A stretch of DNA of 64,000 bases from the NCBI GenBank assembly GCA_018266755.1, contig JAFDZW010000001.1, positions 273,635-337,634 on the forward strand, given 5' to 3'. Source of the DNA: Bacteroidota bacterium (GTDB lineage Bacteria; Bacteroidota; Ignavibacteria; Palsa-1295). Positions within the stretch are counted from its first letter, which is position 1. Every line of letters begins with the position of its first letter. This document shows positions 44,192-53,844 of the stretch, piece by piece. The notes below the pieces were generated by a model. It made no database searches, had not been told where the DNA came from, and worked only from the letters and a program-made list of their open reading frames with translations. The position numbers and the translations under genes were made by a program.

Positions 44192-46173
44192 ATCGCTTAG
44201 TATCTCGTCCGCTCTTCGCGTCCGTCATCGTCTTTCTAGTAGCGTTCATCGTGTACCTGCAGACGATGGCGTCGGGGGTGCCGTTCATTGACGGCGGAGA
44301 GCTGGCGACGGCCGTCTCGACGCTCGGCATCTGCCACCCGACAGGGTATCCGCTCTTTACGTTCATCGGATATCTCTTCGCACATCTGCCGATCGCAGCG
44401 CACGTCATTGTGCGCCTCAACATCATGGCGTCGTTCTTCACAGCCCTCGGCGCGGCTTCGATGGTATTTCTGGTGCACGAACTTGCGGGCCATTGGTTCT
44501 CGCTCAAGAGAACAGCGAGTACGCCAAAGCAGAAGGGGAGTCGTCCGGTGGATACGGAGGAGCCGTCGTCGTTGCCGGTGCTCGTCGGCGTTGTCACGGG
44601 GATCGCTGCAGCATTCAGCGGGACATGGTGGGCGCAGTCGAACGGGATCGAGGTCTATCCGTTGCATGTCTTCTTCGTGCCGACGGTATTGACCTTCTTC
44701 TTCCGAATGCTTCGCATCGAAGGTACGGCATTTGGGAAGAATGCGGTGCTCTTTGCACTCACGCTCGGTCTCTCATTCTCGAATCACCTCACGACGATTC
44801 TGCTCGCACCGGCATGCTTGTATATGTACTTCGCGATCGGCGGCTTCTCAGCGCAGAATTTCAAACGGCTCATGCTGCTTGCCGTACCGTTCGTGATCGG
44901 TCTGCTGCCGTATGTATACTTGCCGATCCGCGCAGCCCAATACCCGCTTATGGACTGGGGGCACCCAGGAGACCTAAAACTCTTCCTGAAACAGTTCACG
45001 GGCGGGCAGTATTCGATCTGGATGAACCGGTCCGAAGCCGTCCCAAAGAACTGGGCATACTTCTGGCACGAATTCCCAACCGAGTTCTCGTTGCTCGGCA
45101 TGCTATTGCTCGTCATCGGCTGTTACGCGCTCATCATCAATACCGCGTCGAAGCGACTGCATTTGGCGTCGTTCGTACTCTTGCTGTTCGCAGGATGCTT
45201 AGCGTATTCGATGCGCTACGATATCCACGACATCGCCCAGTATTTTCTGGCGGCATACGTTGCCTGCCTGATCGCCATGGCGTGTGCCGTTGCATTCGTA
45301 CTCGATCTAGTGAAGAAGAGAGGGGCGTCGGCGATCGTAGTGGCTGCGCTGATTCTGGCGCTTGGGATCGGCGGCGCAGAGATCGCAACGAGCTATCACG
45401 AAGTTGACGAAAGCGGTAATCACATGGTGGATGATTACACGATGAATATGCTCAACAATCTTCCGCCGAATGCGATCATCTTCACCACTGCGTGGGATTT
45501 TTGGACGAGCGGCGCATTCTACTACCAACTCGTCGAGAACATACGGCCCGATGTGCTTGTCGTTGACGCAGCGATGCTGCGCGACCGGCCGTGGTATTAT
45601 AGCCACTTGCAGCAGCGCGCGCCGGAAGTAATGCGGCGGGTAAAGCCCGAGATGGACGCATTCCTCGTGCAACTTCGCGCATTCGACCGTGACGAGCCGT
45701 TCGATCAGGTGGCGATCGGGGATCGGTATAAGGAGTTCACCGAAGCGCTCGTCGCCCGCAATCTCGACCGACCGATCTATGCGGCACCGGAGGTCATGCA
45801 GCAACGTGACGGGCTTTTCGCCCCATCGTTCAAGATGATCCCCGCCGGTATCGCGTTGCGGATGTGGCCGCGCGATACGATCTTCGACGTGCCGATGGCG
45901 AAGATCCAGTGGCGTGACGAACACTACCGCGAACGCAGCTACTACACCGATAACACGCGACTGCTGCAAGCGATGGCGTTCGCGATGACGGGACAAGTCT
46001 ATGCCGGCGCCGGAAAGATAGCCGATGCCCGGGCCTGGACCGACCTCGCCCTGCGCCTCAAGCCCGATATGAACGCCGACCTCACCGACTTGCAACCGCG
46101 CGACCGAGACTTCGCCTACACGACCAACGAGCAATTCGAGAAAATTGAGAAGTTGAGAGCGGCGTTGAAGTAG
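44188..46173 (+). CDS. DUF2723-family membrane protein, probable protein O-mannosyltransferase-like enzyme
   Basis: 661 residues, about ten membrane helices in the first 400. The start segment GVPFIDGGELATAVSTLGI, then HPTGYPLFTFIGYLF, is the DUF2723 signature, comparable to the catalytic loop of GT-C glycosyltransferases. WAQSNGIEVYPLH is a second conserved stretch. The C-terminal part is periplasmic. Bacteroidota DUF2723 proteins are linked to protein O-glycosylation. TTG 44188 overlaps the VOC stop and gives the full first helix. Confidence 0.82.
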   Translation: MNRLVSRPLFASVIVFLVAFIVYLQTMASGVPFIDGGELATAVSTLGICHPTGYPLFTFIGYLFAHLPIAAHVIVRLNIMASFFTALGAASMVFLVHELAGHWFSLKRTASTPKQKGSRPVDTEEPSSLPVLVGVVTGIAAAFSGTWWAQSNGIEVYPLHVFFVPTVLTFFFRMLRIEGTAFGKNAVLFALTLGLSFSNHLTTILLAPACLYMYFAIGGFSAQNFKRLMLLAVPFVIGLLPYVYLPIRAAQYPLMDWGHPGDLKLFLKQFTGGQYSIWMNRSEAVPKNWAYFWHEFPTEFSLLGMLLLVIGCYALIINTASKRLHLASFVLLLFAGCLAYSMRYDIHDIAQYFLAAYVACLIAMACAVAFVLDLVKKRGASAIVVAALILALGIGGAEIATSYHEVDESGNHMVDDYTMNMLNNLPPNAIIFTTAWDFWTSGAFYYQLVENIRPDVLVVDAAMLRDRPWYYSHLQQRAPEVMRRVKPEMDAFLVQLRAFDRDEPFDQVAIGDRYKEFTEALVARNLDRPIYAAPEVMQQRDGLFAPSFKMIPAGIALRMWPRDTIFDVPMAKIQWRDEHYRERSYYTDNTRLLQAMAFAMTGQVYAGAGKIADARAWTDLALRLKPDMNADLTDLQPRDRDFAYTTNEQFEKIEKLRAALK

Positions 46174-46210
46174 AATTTAACGGAAGGTCGTAACTGCATG
46201 CTCGCCGCCC

Positions 46211-46325
46211 TCGCGTTGAAACGCGGGGCTAATATCTTTCAGTCTGCTGAAGCAGACGGTTGTGAGACGTCGGAAGGACCGAAGGACAGTAGCCATGGGT
46301 TGTAACCCATGGCGGTCTCGCGGAT
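46211..46325. repeat. Dispersed repeat, family D
   Basis: GCGTTGAAACGCGGGGCTAA, then TCAGTCTGCTGAAGCAGAC, and later GCCATGGGTTGTAACCCATGG, each containing a short palindrome. Repeats of this layout are widespread in genomes of this group; only one copy is in the window. Nothing else is seen in the 236-bp gap. Confidence 0.65.
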
Positions 46326-46409
46326 TATCTCACAACAATTCCGAAACATCACTTCCCCGAACGCCACCCCTCTGATTCGGTGTTGCTCTACTTTACTTTC
46401 TTGCCACGT

Positions 46410-47489
46410 ATGAGCGGAGGTATTACGATCACGCATGACCTGATCCAGGCATTGGATGCGGGCGGTATGGGGACGGCAATCGCCGGGATGGGAGAGCATT
46501 TTATGGATGCGGCAGTTCGCACGGCTGCGGCACTCGCTTCGGCAAAGCTGCCCGAGAAGGCGAATATCCGCTGCATTGTACTTGCAGGGCTCGGCGGCTC
46601 GGCGATCGGTGGCGATCTGGTGCGATCATATTTGCTTGGCTCGCTTCCCGTCCCGTTCGTTGTCAATCGTACGTACCGGTTACCGGAGTTTGTCGGCCCG
46701 AACACGCTCGTGATCGTTTCGAGCTACAGCGGGACGACGGAGGAAACGCTGGCGATGTACGAAGCAGCAAAAGCTCGCGGCGCAATGATCGTGTGTCTCT
46801 CGACCGGCGGCACGGTGAAAGAATGGGCCGCAAGAGACGGTAACACGTTTATTCCGTTGCCGACGGGGTTCCAACCACGTGCAGCGCTCGCACACTCGTT
46901 TGTGCCGGTACTGATGCTGCTCGAACACATCGGACTCTGCGCACCCCAGGCCGGGCATATCAAAGAGACGAGCGATCTGCTGACGTCGCTTGCAGCGAGC
47001 TACGGCACGGCGAATCTTACAGATACGAACGCGGCGCTCACGCTCGGTCGATTGCTCGCACCGAAGATTCCGGTTGTGTATTCCGACAGCGAACTCATCG
47101 ATACGGTGAATCTTCGTTGGCGCGGACAAATTCAAGAGAATGCGAAGCATGTCGCATTCGGTAACATCCTGCCCGAGATGAATCATAATGAGATCAACGG
47201 CTGGGCGCATCCGGTAGGTCGTCAGGACGAATTTGTCGCGATCTTCTTGCGCTCTCCGCAAGACGAGCACGAACGCGTTGCGAAGCGATTCGAGATACTA
47301 CACCAAGTGCTCGTCGGCAAAGGCGTGCATGTAGAGCATATCAACGCCAGCGGCTCGTCGAGCCTGGCGAGAATGTTCAGCCTCATCTCCCTCGGCGATT
47401 GGGTGAGCTACTATATCGCGCTCCTGCTTGGCGAAGACCCAAGCCCCGTGCCGGTGATCCAGTTATTGAAAGCAAAGCTGGCAAGTTGA
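46410..47489 (+). CDS. Bifunctional phosphoglucose/phosphomannose isomerase
   Basis: Interconverts glucose-6-P, fructose-6-P and mannose-6-P. 359 residues with two SIS domains: AGLGGSAIGGDLVRSYL and IVSSYSGTTEETLAMYEAA in the first, and PEMNHNEINGW with the catalytic Glu/His region in the second. This is the PGI/PMI class common in archaea and some bacteria rather than the classical Pgi. ATG 46410 is chosen; 30 nt upstream an in-frame start exists without support. Confidence 0.9.
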   Translation: MSGGITITHDLIQALDAGGMGTAIAGMGEHFMDAAVRTAAALASAKLPEKANIRCIVLAGLGGSAIGGDLVRSYLLGSLPVPFVVNRTYRLPEFVGPNTLVIVSSYSGTTEETLAMYEAAKARGAMIVCLSTGGTVKEWAARDGNTFIPLPTGFQPRAALAHSFVPVLMLLEHIGLCAPQAGHIKETSDLLTSLAASYGTANLTDTNAALTLGRLLAPKIPVVYSDSELIDTVNLRWRGQIQENAKHVAFGNILPEMNHNEINGWAHPVGRQDEFVAIFLRSPQDEHERVAKRFEILHQVLVGKGVHVEHINASGSSSLARMFSLISLGDWVSYYIALLLGEDPSPVPVIQLLKAKLAS

Positions 47490-47496
47490 TACGATT

Positions 47497-47611
47497 GTCA
47501 TTCCGACCGAAGGGAGGAATCTGTGACTACGCGACACCCAGAGCAATGCGAGTGTTTACAGAGTAACGCCATCCCAGATTTCTCACATTCATGTGCGCCA
47601 TTCGGAATGAC
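47497..47611. repeat. Dispersed palindromic repeat, family C, copy 2
   Basis: Left arm GTCATTCCGACCGAAGGGAG and right arm CCATTCGGAATGAC around an ACTACGCGACACCCAG core. It is immediately followed by another family C arm at 47621. Confidence 0.8.
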
Positions 47612-47620
47612 AACCACACT

Positions 47621-48012
47621 GTCATTCCGATCGAAGGGAGGAATCTGGGTAGGTAGTATCTCATGAGGAACGATCGATGCCTGCAAATACTGAATACTTC
47701 GTGTACATTATGGCAAGCCTAAGCAAGCGAACGTATGTAGGTGTCACAGCCGACTTGTTTCGCAGGGTATACGAGCACAAGTTCGGCGAGGAGGAGAGTT
47801 TTACCCATCGTTATCATATAAACAAACTGGTATATTACGAGACATTCAACGATATTCGGGATGCGATCTCGCGCGAGACGCAGATTAAGGACTATCGCAG
47901 AGAGAAGAAGGTGGTGTTGATAGAGGGGATGAACCGGCAGTGGGCCGATCTTGCACATGGGTGGTACCCGAAGGGTTCTGCCTTTACAGATTCCTCCCTT
48001 CGGTCGGAATGA
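47621..48012. repeat. Family C repeat arms enclosing a GIY-YIG gene
   Basis: Left arm GTCATTCCGATCGAAGGGAG (47621-47648) and inverted right arm CTCCCTTCGGTCGGAATGAC (about 47986-48012). The GIY-YIG gene fills the interval and its stop codon is in the right arm. A further half-arm (CTTCTCTCGGAATGACAC) ends at 48123, just before fmt. Confidence 0.75.
47677..48012 (+). CDS. GIY-YIG nuclease-domain protein (small, UPF0213-like)
   Basis: 111 residues. YFVYIMASLSKRTYVGVTAD holds the two strands of the GIY-YIG fold (YIM...YVG), RRVYEHKFG the arginine helix, and RDAISRETQIKDYRREKK the conserved Glu helix. The group includes small stand-alone nucleases of unknown target. The C-terminal residues DSSLRSE and the stop codon come from the family C repeat arm. 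The gene sits entirely between inverted arms of that repeat, so it may be cargo of the element. Confidence 0.85.
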   Translation: MPANTEYFVYIMASLSKRTYVGVTADLFRRVYEHKFGEEESFTHRYHINKLVYYETFNDIRDAISRETQIKDYRREKKVVLIEGMNRQWADLAHGWYPKGSAFTDSSLRSE

Positions 48013-48125
48013 CAATATACTCTAATGAGCAATGAAAATGAAGACCGTGAATCGTGTATTGTACCCTTTGTTGTGCATGAACGATGCATCCTACCCAGAT
48101 CCCACGCTTCTCTCGGAATGACACA

Positions 48126-49082
48126 ATGGTAACAACCGTACCAATCCCCAATCCCCGCGTCGTCTTCTTCGGCACCCCGGAGTTCTCGGCGTTTATCCTC
48201 GAGCATCTCGTGAAGAACGGGGTGAACGTTGTGGCCGTCGTCACGACACCGGAGAAGGAGCAGGGAAGAGGCCTCAAGACACGGCCATCCGTCTTGCAGG
48301 ACAAAGCGATCGAACTTGGCCTGCCCGTGCTGGCACCGACGCTTACGCGCGACCCCGAGTTTATCGATGCGCTGCGCGAGTTCGATGCGGATATCTTTTG
48401 CGTCGTCGCCTACAAGATTTTACCGAAGGACGTATTCACCATGCCGCGGCTTGGCACATTCAACGTGCATACGTCGCTGCTGCCGAAGTATCGCGGTGCC
48501 GCCCCGATGCAGTGGGCACTGATTAACGGCGAGACGGAAACGGGTATCACCACGTTCCTGCTCGATTCGAAGATTGACACCGGAGGCATCCTGCTGCAAG
48601 AGCGCGTCGGCATCACCGAGAACGAAACCCTCGGCGAGTTACACGACGAGTTGATGCACCTCGGCGCGAAGCTCGCTCTCGAGACGATTACCGGTCTCGT
48701 CGCAGGCACCCTCGCGCCTCGACCGCAAGACGATTCGCTCGCTACGCCAGCGCCGAAGATCTTGCCCGAGCACTGCATCATCAAGTTCGATCGTCCCGCC
48801 GAAGCGGTACACAACCAGATTCGAGGACTCTCGCCATTTCCGGGTGCAGTGATGACAATACTTGACGGCGAACGACTGAAAATATTTCTCACCACTGTCG
48901 CTCGCGGAATGAAACCACTTCCTGTCGGCGTGCTTCATGCCGATGCATCGCATAAACATCTCTTCGTCGGCACGGCCACCGATCCGCTCGAAGTGCTCGA
49001 AGTGCAGCGCGAAGGTAAGCGGCGAATGAGTGCCGAAGAATTCTTGCGCGGAATGCGAATTCCACTACCAGTCGTAATTTGA
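48126..49082 (+). CDS. fmt: Methionyl-tRNA formyltransferase
   Basis: Formylates initiator Met-tRNA with 10-formyl-THF. VVFFGTPEFSAFILEHL opens the Rossmann fold, and FNVHTSLLPKYRGAAPMQWA carries the catalytic Asn and His. DSKIDTGGILLQ carries the catalytic Asp. The C-terminal domain ends RRMSAEEFLRGMRI. 318 residues. ATG 48126 is used; the frame continues upstream only through a family C repeat arm. The GDPD gene follows with 2 nt spacing. Confidence 0.95.
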   Translation: MVTTVPIPNPRVVFFGTPEFSAFILEHLVKNGVNVVAVVTTPEKEQGRGLKTRPSVLQDKAIELGLPVLAPTLTRDPEFIDALREFDADIFCVVAYKILPKDVFTMPRLGTFNVHTSLLPKYRGAAPMQWALINGETETGITTFLLDSKIDTGGILLQERVGITENETLGELHDELMHLGAKLALETITGLVAGTLAPRPQDDSLATPAPKILPEHCIIKFDRPAEAVHNQIRGLSPFPGAVMTILDGERLKIFLTTVARGMKPLPVGVLHADASHKHLFVGTATDPLEVLEVQREGKRRMSAEEFLRGMRIPLPVVI

Positions 49083-49084
49083 GT

Positions 49085-49780
49085 ATGCTCATCCCCCTGA
49101 GAGAATATGATTTCGATCGTCTGCCGATGATCTGCGCCCACCGTGGCGATACCTCGCTCGGCGCAGCGGAGAACAGTTTGGAGGCGGTGGGTACGGCGCT
49201 CTCGAGCGGCGCAGAGATGGTGGAAGTCGATATCCAGTTCACGAGCACCGGCGACATCGTTTGCCATCACGACGAGATCGAGCGAGGCGGCGTGTACGAA
49301 CGCTTCGAAGATATTGCGACGCTTGCTGCGGGAAAAATGTATCTCAACATCGAACTCAAGGGCTATGGCGTCATCGACGAAATGCCGTTTATCCCAGGCC
49401 TTCTGCAATTCATTGACAAGATCGGGATGAGCGAACGCACACTGTACTCGTCGTTTCGCCCCGATTACATCAAAGCCCTCTCGCAACGAGCCATCACGAC
49501 GATCATCCATCCGACCGCAGAAATGTCGGGCTATCTCGGCCTACAAGGGATCGAGGAACTGCTCCCCTCCGAGCTGATTCGATTGACAGGCGCGGCAACC
49601 TATGCCTGCTCGCTCGAAGAACTCGAACCTCGCCGGCTCGAGGATATCCGCGACAATTCGATCCATCTTTCCGTCTATACTATCAACACTCAGGCTGAGT
49701 TCGATGCGGCGATGCGCGCCGGCGCGAAAGCAATGGTGACTGATGTGCCACGTCAGCTGGTAAAGATGAGAGCGGCATGA
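49085..49780 (+). CDS. Glycerophosphodiester phosphodiesterase-family protein
   Basis: 231 residues, TIM-barrel GDPD fold without a signal peptide, so cytoplasmic. CAHRGDTSLGAAENSLEAV and MVEVDIQFTSTGDIVCHHD contain the metal ligands and catalytic histidines. The usual LDRTTNG segment after HHD is shortened to EIERGG. YLNIELKGYG and YTINTQAEFDAAMRAGAKAMVTDVP complete the barrel. It hydrolyses glycerophosphodiesters to glycerol-3-phosphate and an alcohol. A TTG at 49079 overlapping fmt is an alternative start. Confidence 0.88.
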   Translation: MLIPLREYDFDRLPMICAHRGDTSLGAAENSLEAVGTALSSGAEMVEVDIQFTSTGDIVCHHDEIERGGVYERFEDIATLAAGKMYLNIELKGYGVIDEMPFIPGLLQFIDKIGMSERTLYSSFRPDYIKALSQRAITTIIHPTAEMSGYLGLQGIEELLPSELIRLTGAATYACSLEELEPRRLEDIRDNSIHLSVYTINTQAEFDAAMRAGAKAMVTDVPRQLVKMRAA

Positions 49781-49818
49781 TAGGGCGCTGATCGTGATGT
49801 ATGATCAAGCGATGTATT

Positions 49819-49934
49819 GTCATTCCGACCGAAGGGAGGAATCTGGGACATCGTTTCGATCGAAGCATAGCGAACGGTTATAGATCGGAACCAGTCCAGA
49901 TTCCTCACATCGCTTCGCTCCGTTCGGAATGACA
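49819..49934. repeat. Dispersed palindromic repeat, family C, copy 4
   Basis: Left arm GTCATTCCGACCGAAGGGAG and right arm TTCCTCACATCGCTTCGCTC with CGTTCGGAATGACAC. It occupies the gap between the GDPD and YyaL genes. Confidence 0.8.
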
Positions 49935-49998
49935 CGGTTCCACTCACTGCGATGAACCCCGTAAGCACACAATCCACCGATTCGTTGTTCACAACCCC

Positions 49999-52053
49999 AT
50001 GCATTCAAACCACCTGATCTCGGAGAAGTCGCCGTACCTCTTACAGCATGCCCACAATCCAGTTGATTGGTATCCGTGGGGACACGAAGCGTTCGAGCGT
50101 GCGAAGACCGAGAATAAGCCCATCTTCCTTTCTGTCGGTTATTCCACGTGCCATTGGTGTCACGTGATGGAGCGCGAAAGCTTCGAGAACGAGGCGATCG
50201 CGAAATATCTCGGCGAACATTTCATCGCGATCAAGGTGGACCGCGAAGAGCGGCCCGATGTTGATGCGATCTACATGTCCGCCACGCAGGCGATGACAGG
50301 AAGCGGCGGGTGGCCGATGACATGCTTCCTGACGCCCGAGCTCAAACCGTTCTTCTGTGGCACATACTTTCCTCCGGTCCCGTCGCACGGCCGGCCAAGC
50401 TTTGGGCAATTGCTCGAGCGCATTGTCGAGCTTTGGCAGACACGTCGCGACGACATCGTCGGCTCGGCAGACGAGCTAACGAAGGCCATTCACGAGATGC
50501 GACTCGAGGCACCGACCACTGCATCGCTCGAACTCGCCGTCGAATCGTGTCTCGATTACTTCAAGCGTTCGTTCGACGAACGCGAAGGCGGCTTCGGTGG
50601 CGCACCGAAGTTTCCGCGTCCGGTGCAGTTCGAGTTTCTGTTTCAGCACTACGCAACGAGCGGCGATCTCGATGCTCGTAACATGGCGCTCTTCACCCTC
50701 AAGAAGATGGCCATGGGCGGAATGAACGATCAGATTGCCGGAGGATTTCATCGCTATTCGGTGGACGCTCGCTGGTTCGCACCGCATTTCGAGAAGATGC
50801 TCTATGATCAGGCGCAGCTCCTTGATTCGTATCTCGATGCCTATCAGATCACGAAGGACGAGTTCTACGCCGATGTCGCTCGCAGTATTGCGGACTTCGT
50901 GCTCTCGGACATGACGCACCCGGGAGGCGCGTTCTACTCGGCGCTCGATGCCGATAGCGAAGGCGTTGAAGGAAAGTACTATGTCTGGACTCTTGACGAG
51001 ATCGAACGCATTGTCGGTAAGTCCGATGCAGATCTCTTCGCCATGCGCTTCGGTGTCACGAGTATCGGCAACTGGGAGAATAAGGAGAACATCCTCTATC
51101 GTGCGGCGACAACGCCTGATGTCGCCAAGCACTTTGGCCTGGAGACCGCTGAAGTCCGCAAACGTCTGGCCGCAAGTGCGCGGTTGTTGCTCGCCGAACG
51201 GAAGAAGAGAATCCCGCCGCATCTCGATGACAAGATCCTCACCTCATGGAACGGCCTGATGATCGGTGCGCTCGCACGCGCTGCCGATGTCCTGCACGAT
51301 GCACTGTACCTTCAGGCAGCCGAGCGAGCTGCTGAGTTCATTTGGTCCGAGCTCGTTGAGAACGTTGGTGGGCAGTTGCTCCACCGCTGGCGTGAGGGTG
51401 AAGCGAGGTTCGAGGGATATCTGGAGAGTTATGCGTATCTCATCAAAGGCGTTCTGCGTCTCTACGAATGTTCGTTCGAATCGAAGTGGCTTGATCGGAC
51501 GATCACTCTACAACAACAGCAGGATGCCATCTTCTTCGATGCAAAGCTTGGCGGATACTTTTCAAGTCGGGAACAGTCGGATCTGATCCTACGGACGAAG
51601 AACGATTACGACGGTGCAGAGCCGAGTGGGAATTCGGTCGCCGTCGAGAACTTGTACCGACTCTGCACGATCACGGCGAAGGCTGAGTACCGGGATCGGG
51701 CTGACCTGACCATCGCCGCGTTCAGCGGCAGGCTTGCACAGTATCCCTACACGATGCCTGCGTTACTCGCCGCTGCAACCTGGCAGTTGCGTCCTGCGGC
51801 CGAGATCGTCGTGAGCGGATCGCTCGATAAGACCGCCTATCGTGCCATGCGCTCGATGTTGGCCACCTACTACCTGCCGCACACCGTCTTGATGTACGCA
51901 ACAGCCGAGAACGAACATCTCGCTGATTTCGCACAGAACCTTGCTGGAAACGACAGGACGTTCACCATCTATTATTGCCACCGTCAGGTTTGTGAATTGC
52001 CGGTACACTCTGCGGTGGAGTTGGAGTCATTGCTGCCGAAACTCGAACAGTAG
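49999..52053 (+). CDS. YyaL/SPATA20-type thioredoxin-domain protein (DUF255)
   Basis: 684 residues. The N-terminal thioredoxin-like domain has the family hallmark [19 protein letters not shown] and [14 protein letters not shown] (a CxxC redox pair), then [10 protein letters not shown]. The rest is an alpha/alpha-barrel resembling N-acylglucosamine epimerases and six-hairpin glycosidases ([32 protein letters not shown]). No catalytic role is firmly known. It is directly followed by mpg with no gap. Confidence 0.93.
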   Translation: MHSNHLISEKSPYLLQHAHNPVDWYPWGHEAFERAKTENKPIFLSVGYSTCHWCHVMERESFENEAIAKYLGEHFIAIKVDREERPDVDAIYMSATQAMTGSGGWPMTCFLTPELKPFFCGTYFPPVPSHGRPSFGQLLERIVELWQTRRDDIVGSADELTKAIHEMRLEAPTTASLELAVESCLDYFKRSFDEREGGFGGAPKFPRPVQFEFLFQHYATSGDLDARNMALFTLKKMAMGGMNDQIAGGFHRYSVDARWFAPHFEKMLYDQAQLLDSYLDAYQITKDEFYADVARSIADFVLSDMTHPGGAFYSALDADSEGVEGKYYVWTLDEIERIVGKSDADLFAMRFGVTSIGNWENKENILYRAATTPDVAKHFGLETAEVRKRLAASARLLLAERKKRIPPHLDDKILTSWNGLMIGALARAADVLHDALYLQAAERAAEFIWSELVENVGGQLLHRWREGEARFEGYLESYAYLIKGVLRLYECSFESKWLDRTITLQQQQDAIFFDAKLGGYFSSREQSDLILRTKNDYDGAEPSGNSVAVENLYRLCTITAKAEYRDRADLTIAAFSGRLAQYPYTMPALLAAATWQLRPAAEIVVSGSLDKTAYRAMRSMLATYYLPHTVLMYATAENEHLADFAQNLAGNDRTFTIYYCHRQVCELPVHSAVELESLLPKLEQ

Positions 52054-52641
52054 ATGCGTTTTTCCCGATCGTTCTTTGAGCGCCCCGCAGAGCTGGTTGC
52101 CCGCGAGTTGCTGGGCGCCAAGCTTCATCGCGTCATTGGGAAGCATCATCTGGTCGGTCGCATCGTCGAGACGGAGGCGTACGATCAGACGGAAGCGGCC
52201 TGCCACGGGTACCGCGGTATCACCGAGCGTACCGCACCGCTCTTCGGGCATGCAGGAATGTCGTACGTGTATTTTACATACGGCATGCACTTCTGCTTCA
52301 ACGTGGTTACCGGCGCGCACGGACATGGTGCGGCGGTGCTCATTCGTGCGCTGGAACCACTGGATGATGTCGAACACATGCGCACGCTGCGTCCGAAAGC
52401 GAAGCACGACCGCGACCTTCTTTCCGGACCCGCAAAACTATGTCAGGCCTTTTCGATCGCACGAAATGAGAATCTGATAGATCTGATCGCCGACGATTCG
52501 TTGTACTTAACGACAGGGCGGCTGCACCAAGGCGAAACCGTGCAGGTGACAACTCGTATCGGTATTACGCAAGCGCGCGAATTGCCGTGGCGCTTCTTCA
52601 TCGCGGAAAGTCCGTTCGTATCCAAAGGCAAGCCGTCGTAG
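52054..52641 (+). CDS. mpg: DNA-3-methyladenine glycosylase (AAG/Mpg family)
   Basis: Base-excision repair enzyme removing alkylated purines. 195 residues. FERPAELVARELLGAKLHR, GRIVETEAYDQTEAACHG with the catalytic Glu, and GMSYVYFTYGMHFCFNVVT with the intercalating Tyr are standard. SGPAKLCQAFSI is the conserved product-side motif. It starts one base after the yyaL-like stop and is probably cotranscribed. Confidence 0.93.
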   Translation: MRFSRSFFERPAELVARELLGAKLHRVIGKHHLVGRIVETEAYDQTEAACHGYRGITERTAPLFGHAGMSYVYFTYGMHFCFNVVTGAHGHGAAVLIRALEPLDDVEHMRTLRPKAKHDRDLLSGPAKLCQAFSIARNENLIDLIADDSLYLTTGRLHQGETVQVTTRIGITQARELPWRFFIAESPFVSKGKPS

Positions 52642-52652
52642 TCTGAACTCGT

Positions 52653-53801
52653 ATGCGGTATAACAGTTTGTATCTTCTCGCACTTTCAATCGTTTTTCTT
52701 ACCGGCTGCGGCAAAACCGCTCCGGCTTCAGCGCAAATGTCGAGCCATCAGTTACCAGCGGAGCGGGCCAAGCTTGCAGCCGAGATCGAAGATCAGGGCG
52801 GCGAGCATGTCCACATGCCGCCGTTGCCGCGCGGATATTCGGCCGATCGATACTATAACGTGAACCCGGCCGATCTCAGCCCTGGGGCACTCAAAGGGAA
52901 GATCGTGCTGCTCGATATTTGGGATTACACCTGCGTCAATTGTATTCGTACACTCCCGTATATCCGCTCGTGGGCCGAAAAGTACAAAGACAAGGGGTTA
53001 GTGATTATCGGCGTGCACTCGCCGGAGTTCGATTTCGAGAAAGCGCCCGAGAACTTGAAGGCAGCGATCGAGAAGTTCAAGCTCGACTATCCGATTGTTG
53101 CGGATAATGAGTACGAGATCTGGACATCGCTTGCCAACAAGTATTGGCCGGCGAAATACATCTTCGACGGAAAAGGCATCTTGCGGGCGACGCATTTCGG
53201 CGAAGGTGAGTACCAGCAATTTGAGGCGTTCATTCAAAAGTTACTCATCGAGCGTGACTCGAACACCGTGCTGCCCGAGCTTTCTGAGCTGGTGCGCAGC
53301 ACCGATAAACCGGGCGCCGTCTGTTACAGGCCGACGCCGGAAACATATGTGGGCTTCGAACGCAATCATCTCGGGAACGCCGAGGAAGCGACTCCGAACA
53401 AGCCCGAGAAATTTGTGACGCCATCGACGCTGCAAGAGGACAGGCTCTATCTCGACGGCTCGTGGGTTGTCAGACGCGAGTTCGCCGCGCCGGCCGGGAT
53501 CGGGACATCGTCGCTCGTGATCAACTACGAGGCGAAGGAAGTCAATCTGGTGATCAAGCCGCAAAGCACTGGGCACCTCCGCGTGCTGGTCGAGCAAGAC
53601 GGGAAACCCATTGCAGCAGCTGATCGCGGCACCGATATTGTTGAAGACGCAGGCAAGACGTACATCGCCGTCGACGAACCGAGGATGTACAATATCGTCA
53701 ACAACTCGAAGTTCGGCCGCGCGGTCTTGCGTCTGTCGAGCGATTCGCCGTCGTTCGGCGCGTATGCGTTCACATTTACCAGCGATTGTAAGCAAGAGTA
53801 G
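52653..53801 (+). CDS. Thioredoxin-family lipoprotein of DipZ type
   Basis: 382 residues. The lipoprotein signal ends FLTGCGK (Cys19). A thioredoxin-like domain follows (about 75-205) with redox motif DYTCVNCIRTLPYIRSW (CVNC) and the cis-Pro region YWPAKYIFD. The C-terminal part (about 260-375) is a beta-sandwich like the DipZ C-terminal domain (YLDGSWVVRREF, VDEPRMYNIV). It lacks the DsbD-type membrane domain, so electrons must come from another protein; a DsbD homologue lies at the end of this window. Confidence 0.85.
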   Translation: MRYNSLYLLALSIVFLTGCGKTAPASAQMSSHQLPAERAKLAAEIEDQGGEHVHMPPLPRGYSADRYYNVNPADLSPGALKGKIVLLDIWDYTCVNCIRTLPYIRSWAEKYKDKGLVIIGVHSPEFDFEKAPENLKAAIEKFKLDYPIVADNEYEIWTSLANKYWPAKYIFDGKGILRATHFGEGEYQQFEAFIQKLLIERDSNTVLPELSELVRSTDKPGAVCYRPTPETYVGFERNHLGNAEEATPNKPEKFVTPSTLQEDRLYLDGSWVVRREFAAPAGIGTSSLVINYEAKEVNLVIKPQSTGHLRVLVEQDGKPIAAADRGTDIVEDAGKTYIAVDEPRMYNIVNNSKFGRAVLRLSSDSPSFGAYAFTFTSDCKQE

Positions 53802-53844
53802 CATCCATTTCGTACCAATTATCTTTCATCGACGAACATCATCT

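Noticed and set aside
48084-48125. Longer fmt start (MHPTQIPRFSRNDT)
   Set aside because: The extra residues come from a family C repeat arm; the formyltransferase fold starts just after 48126.
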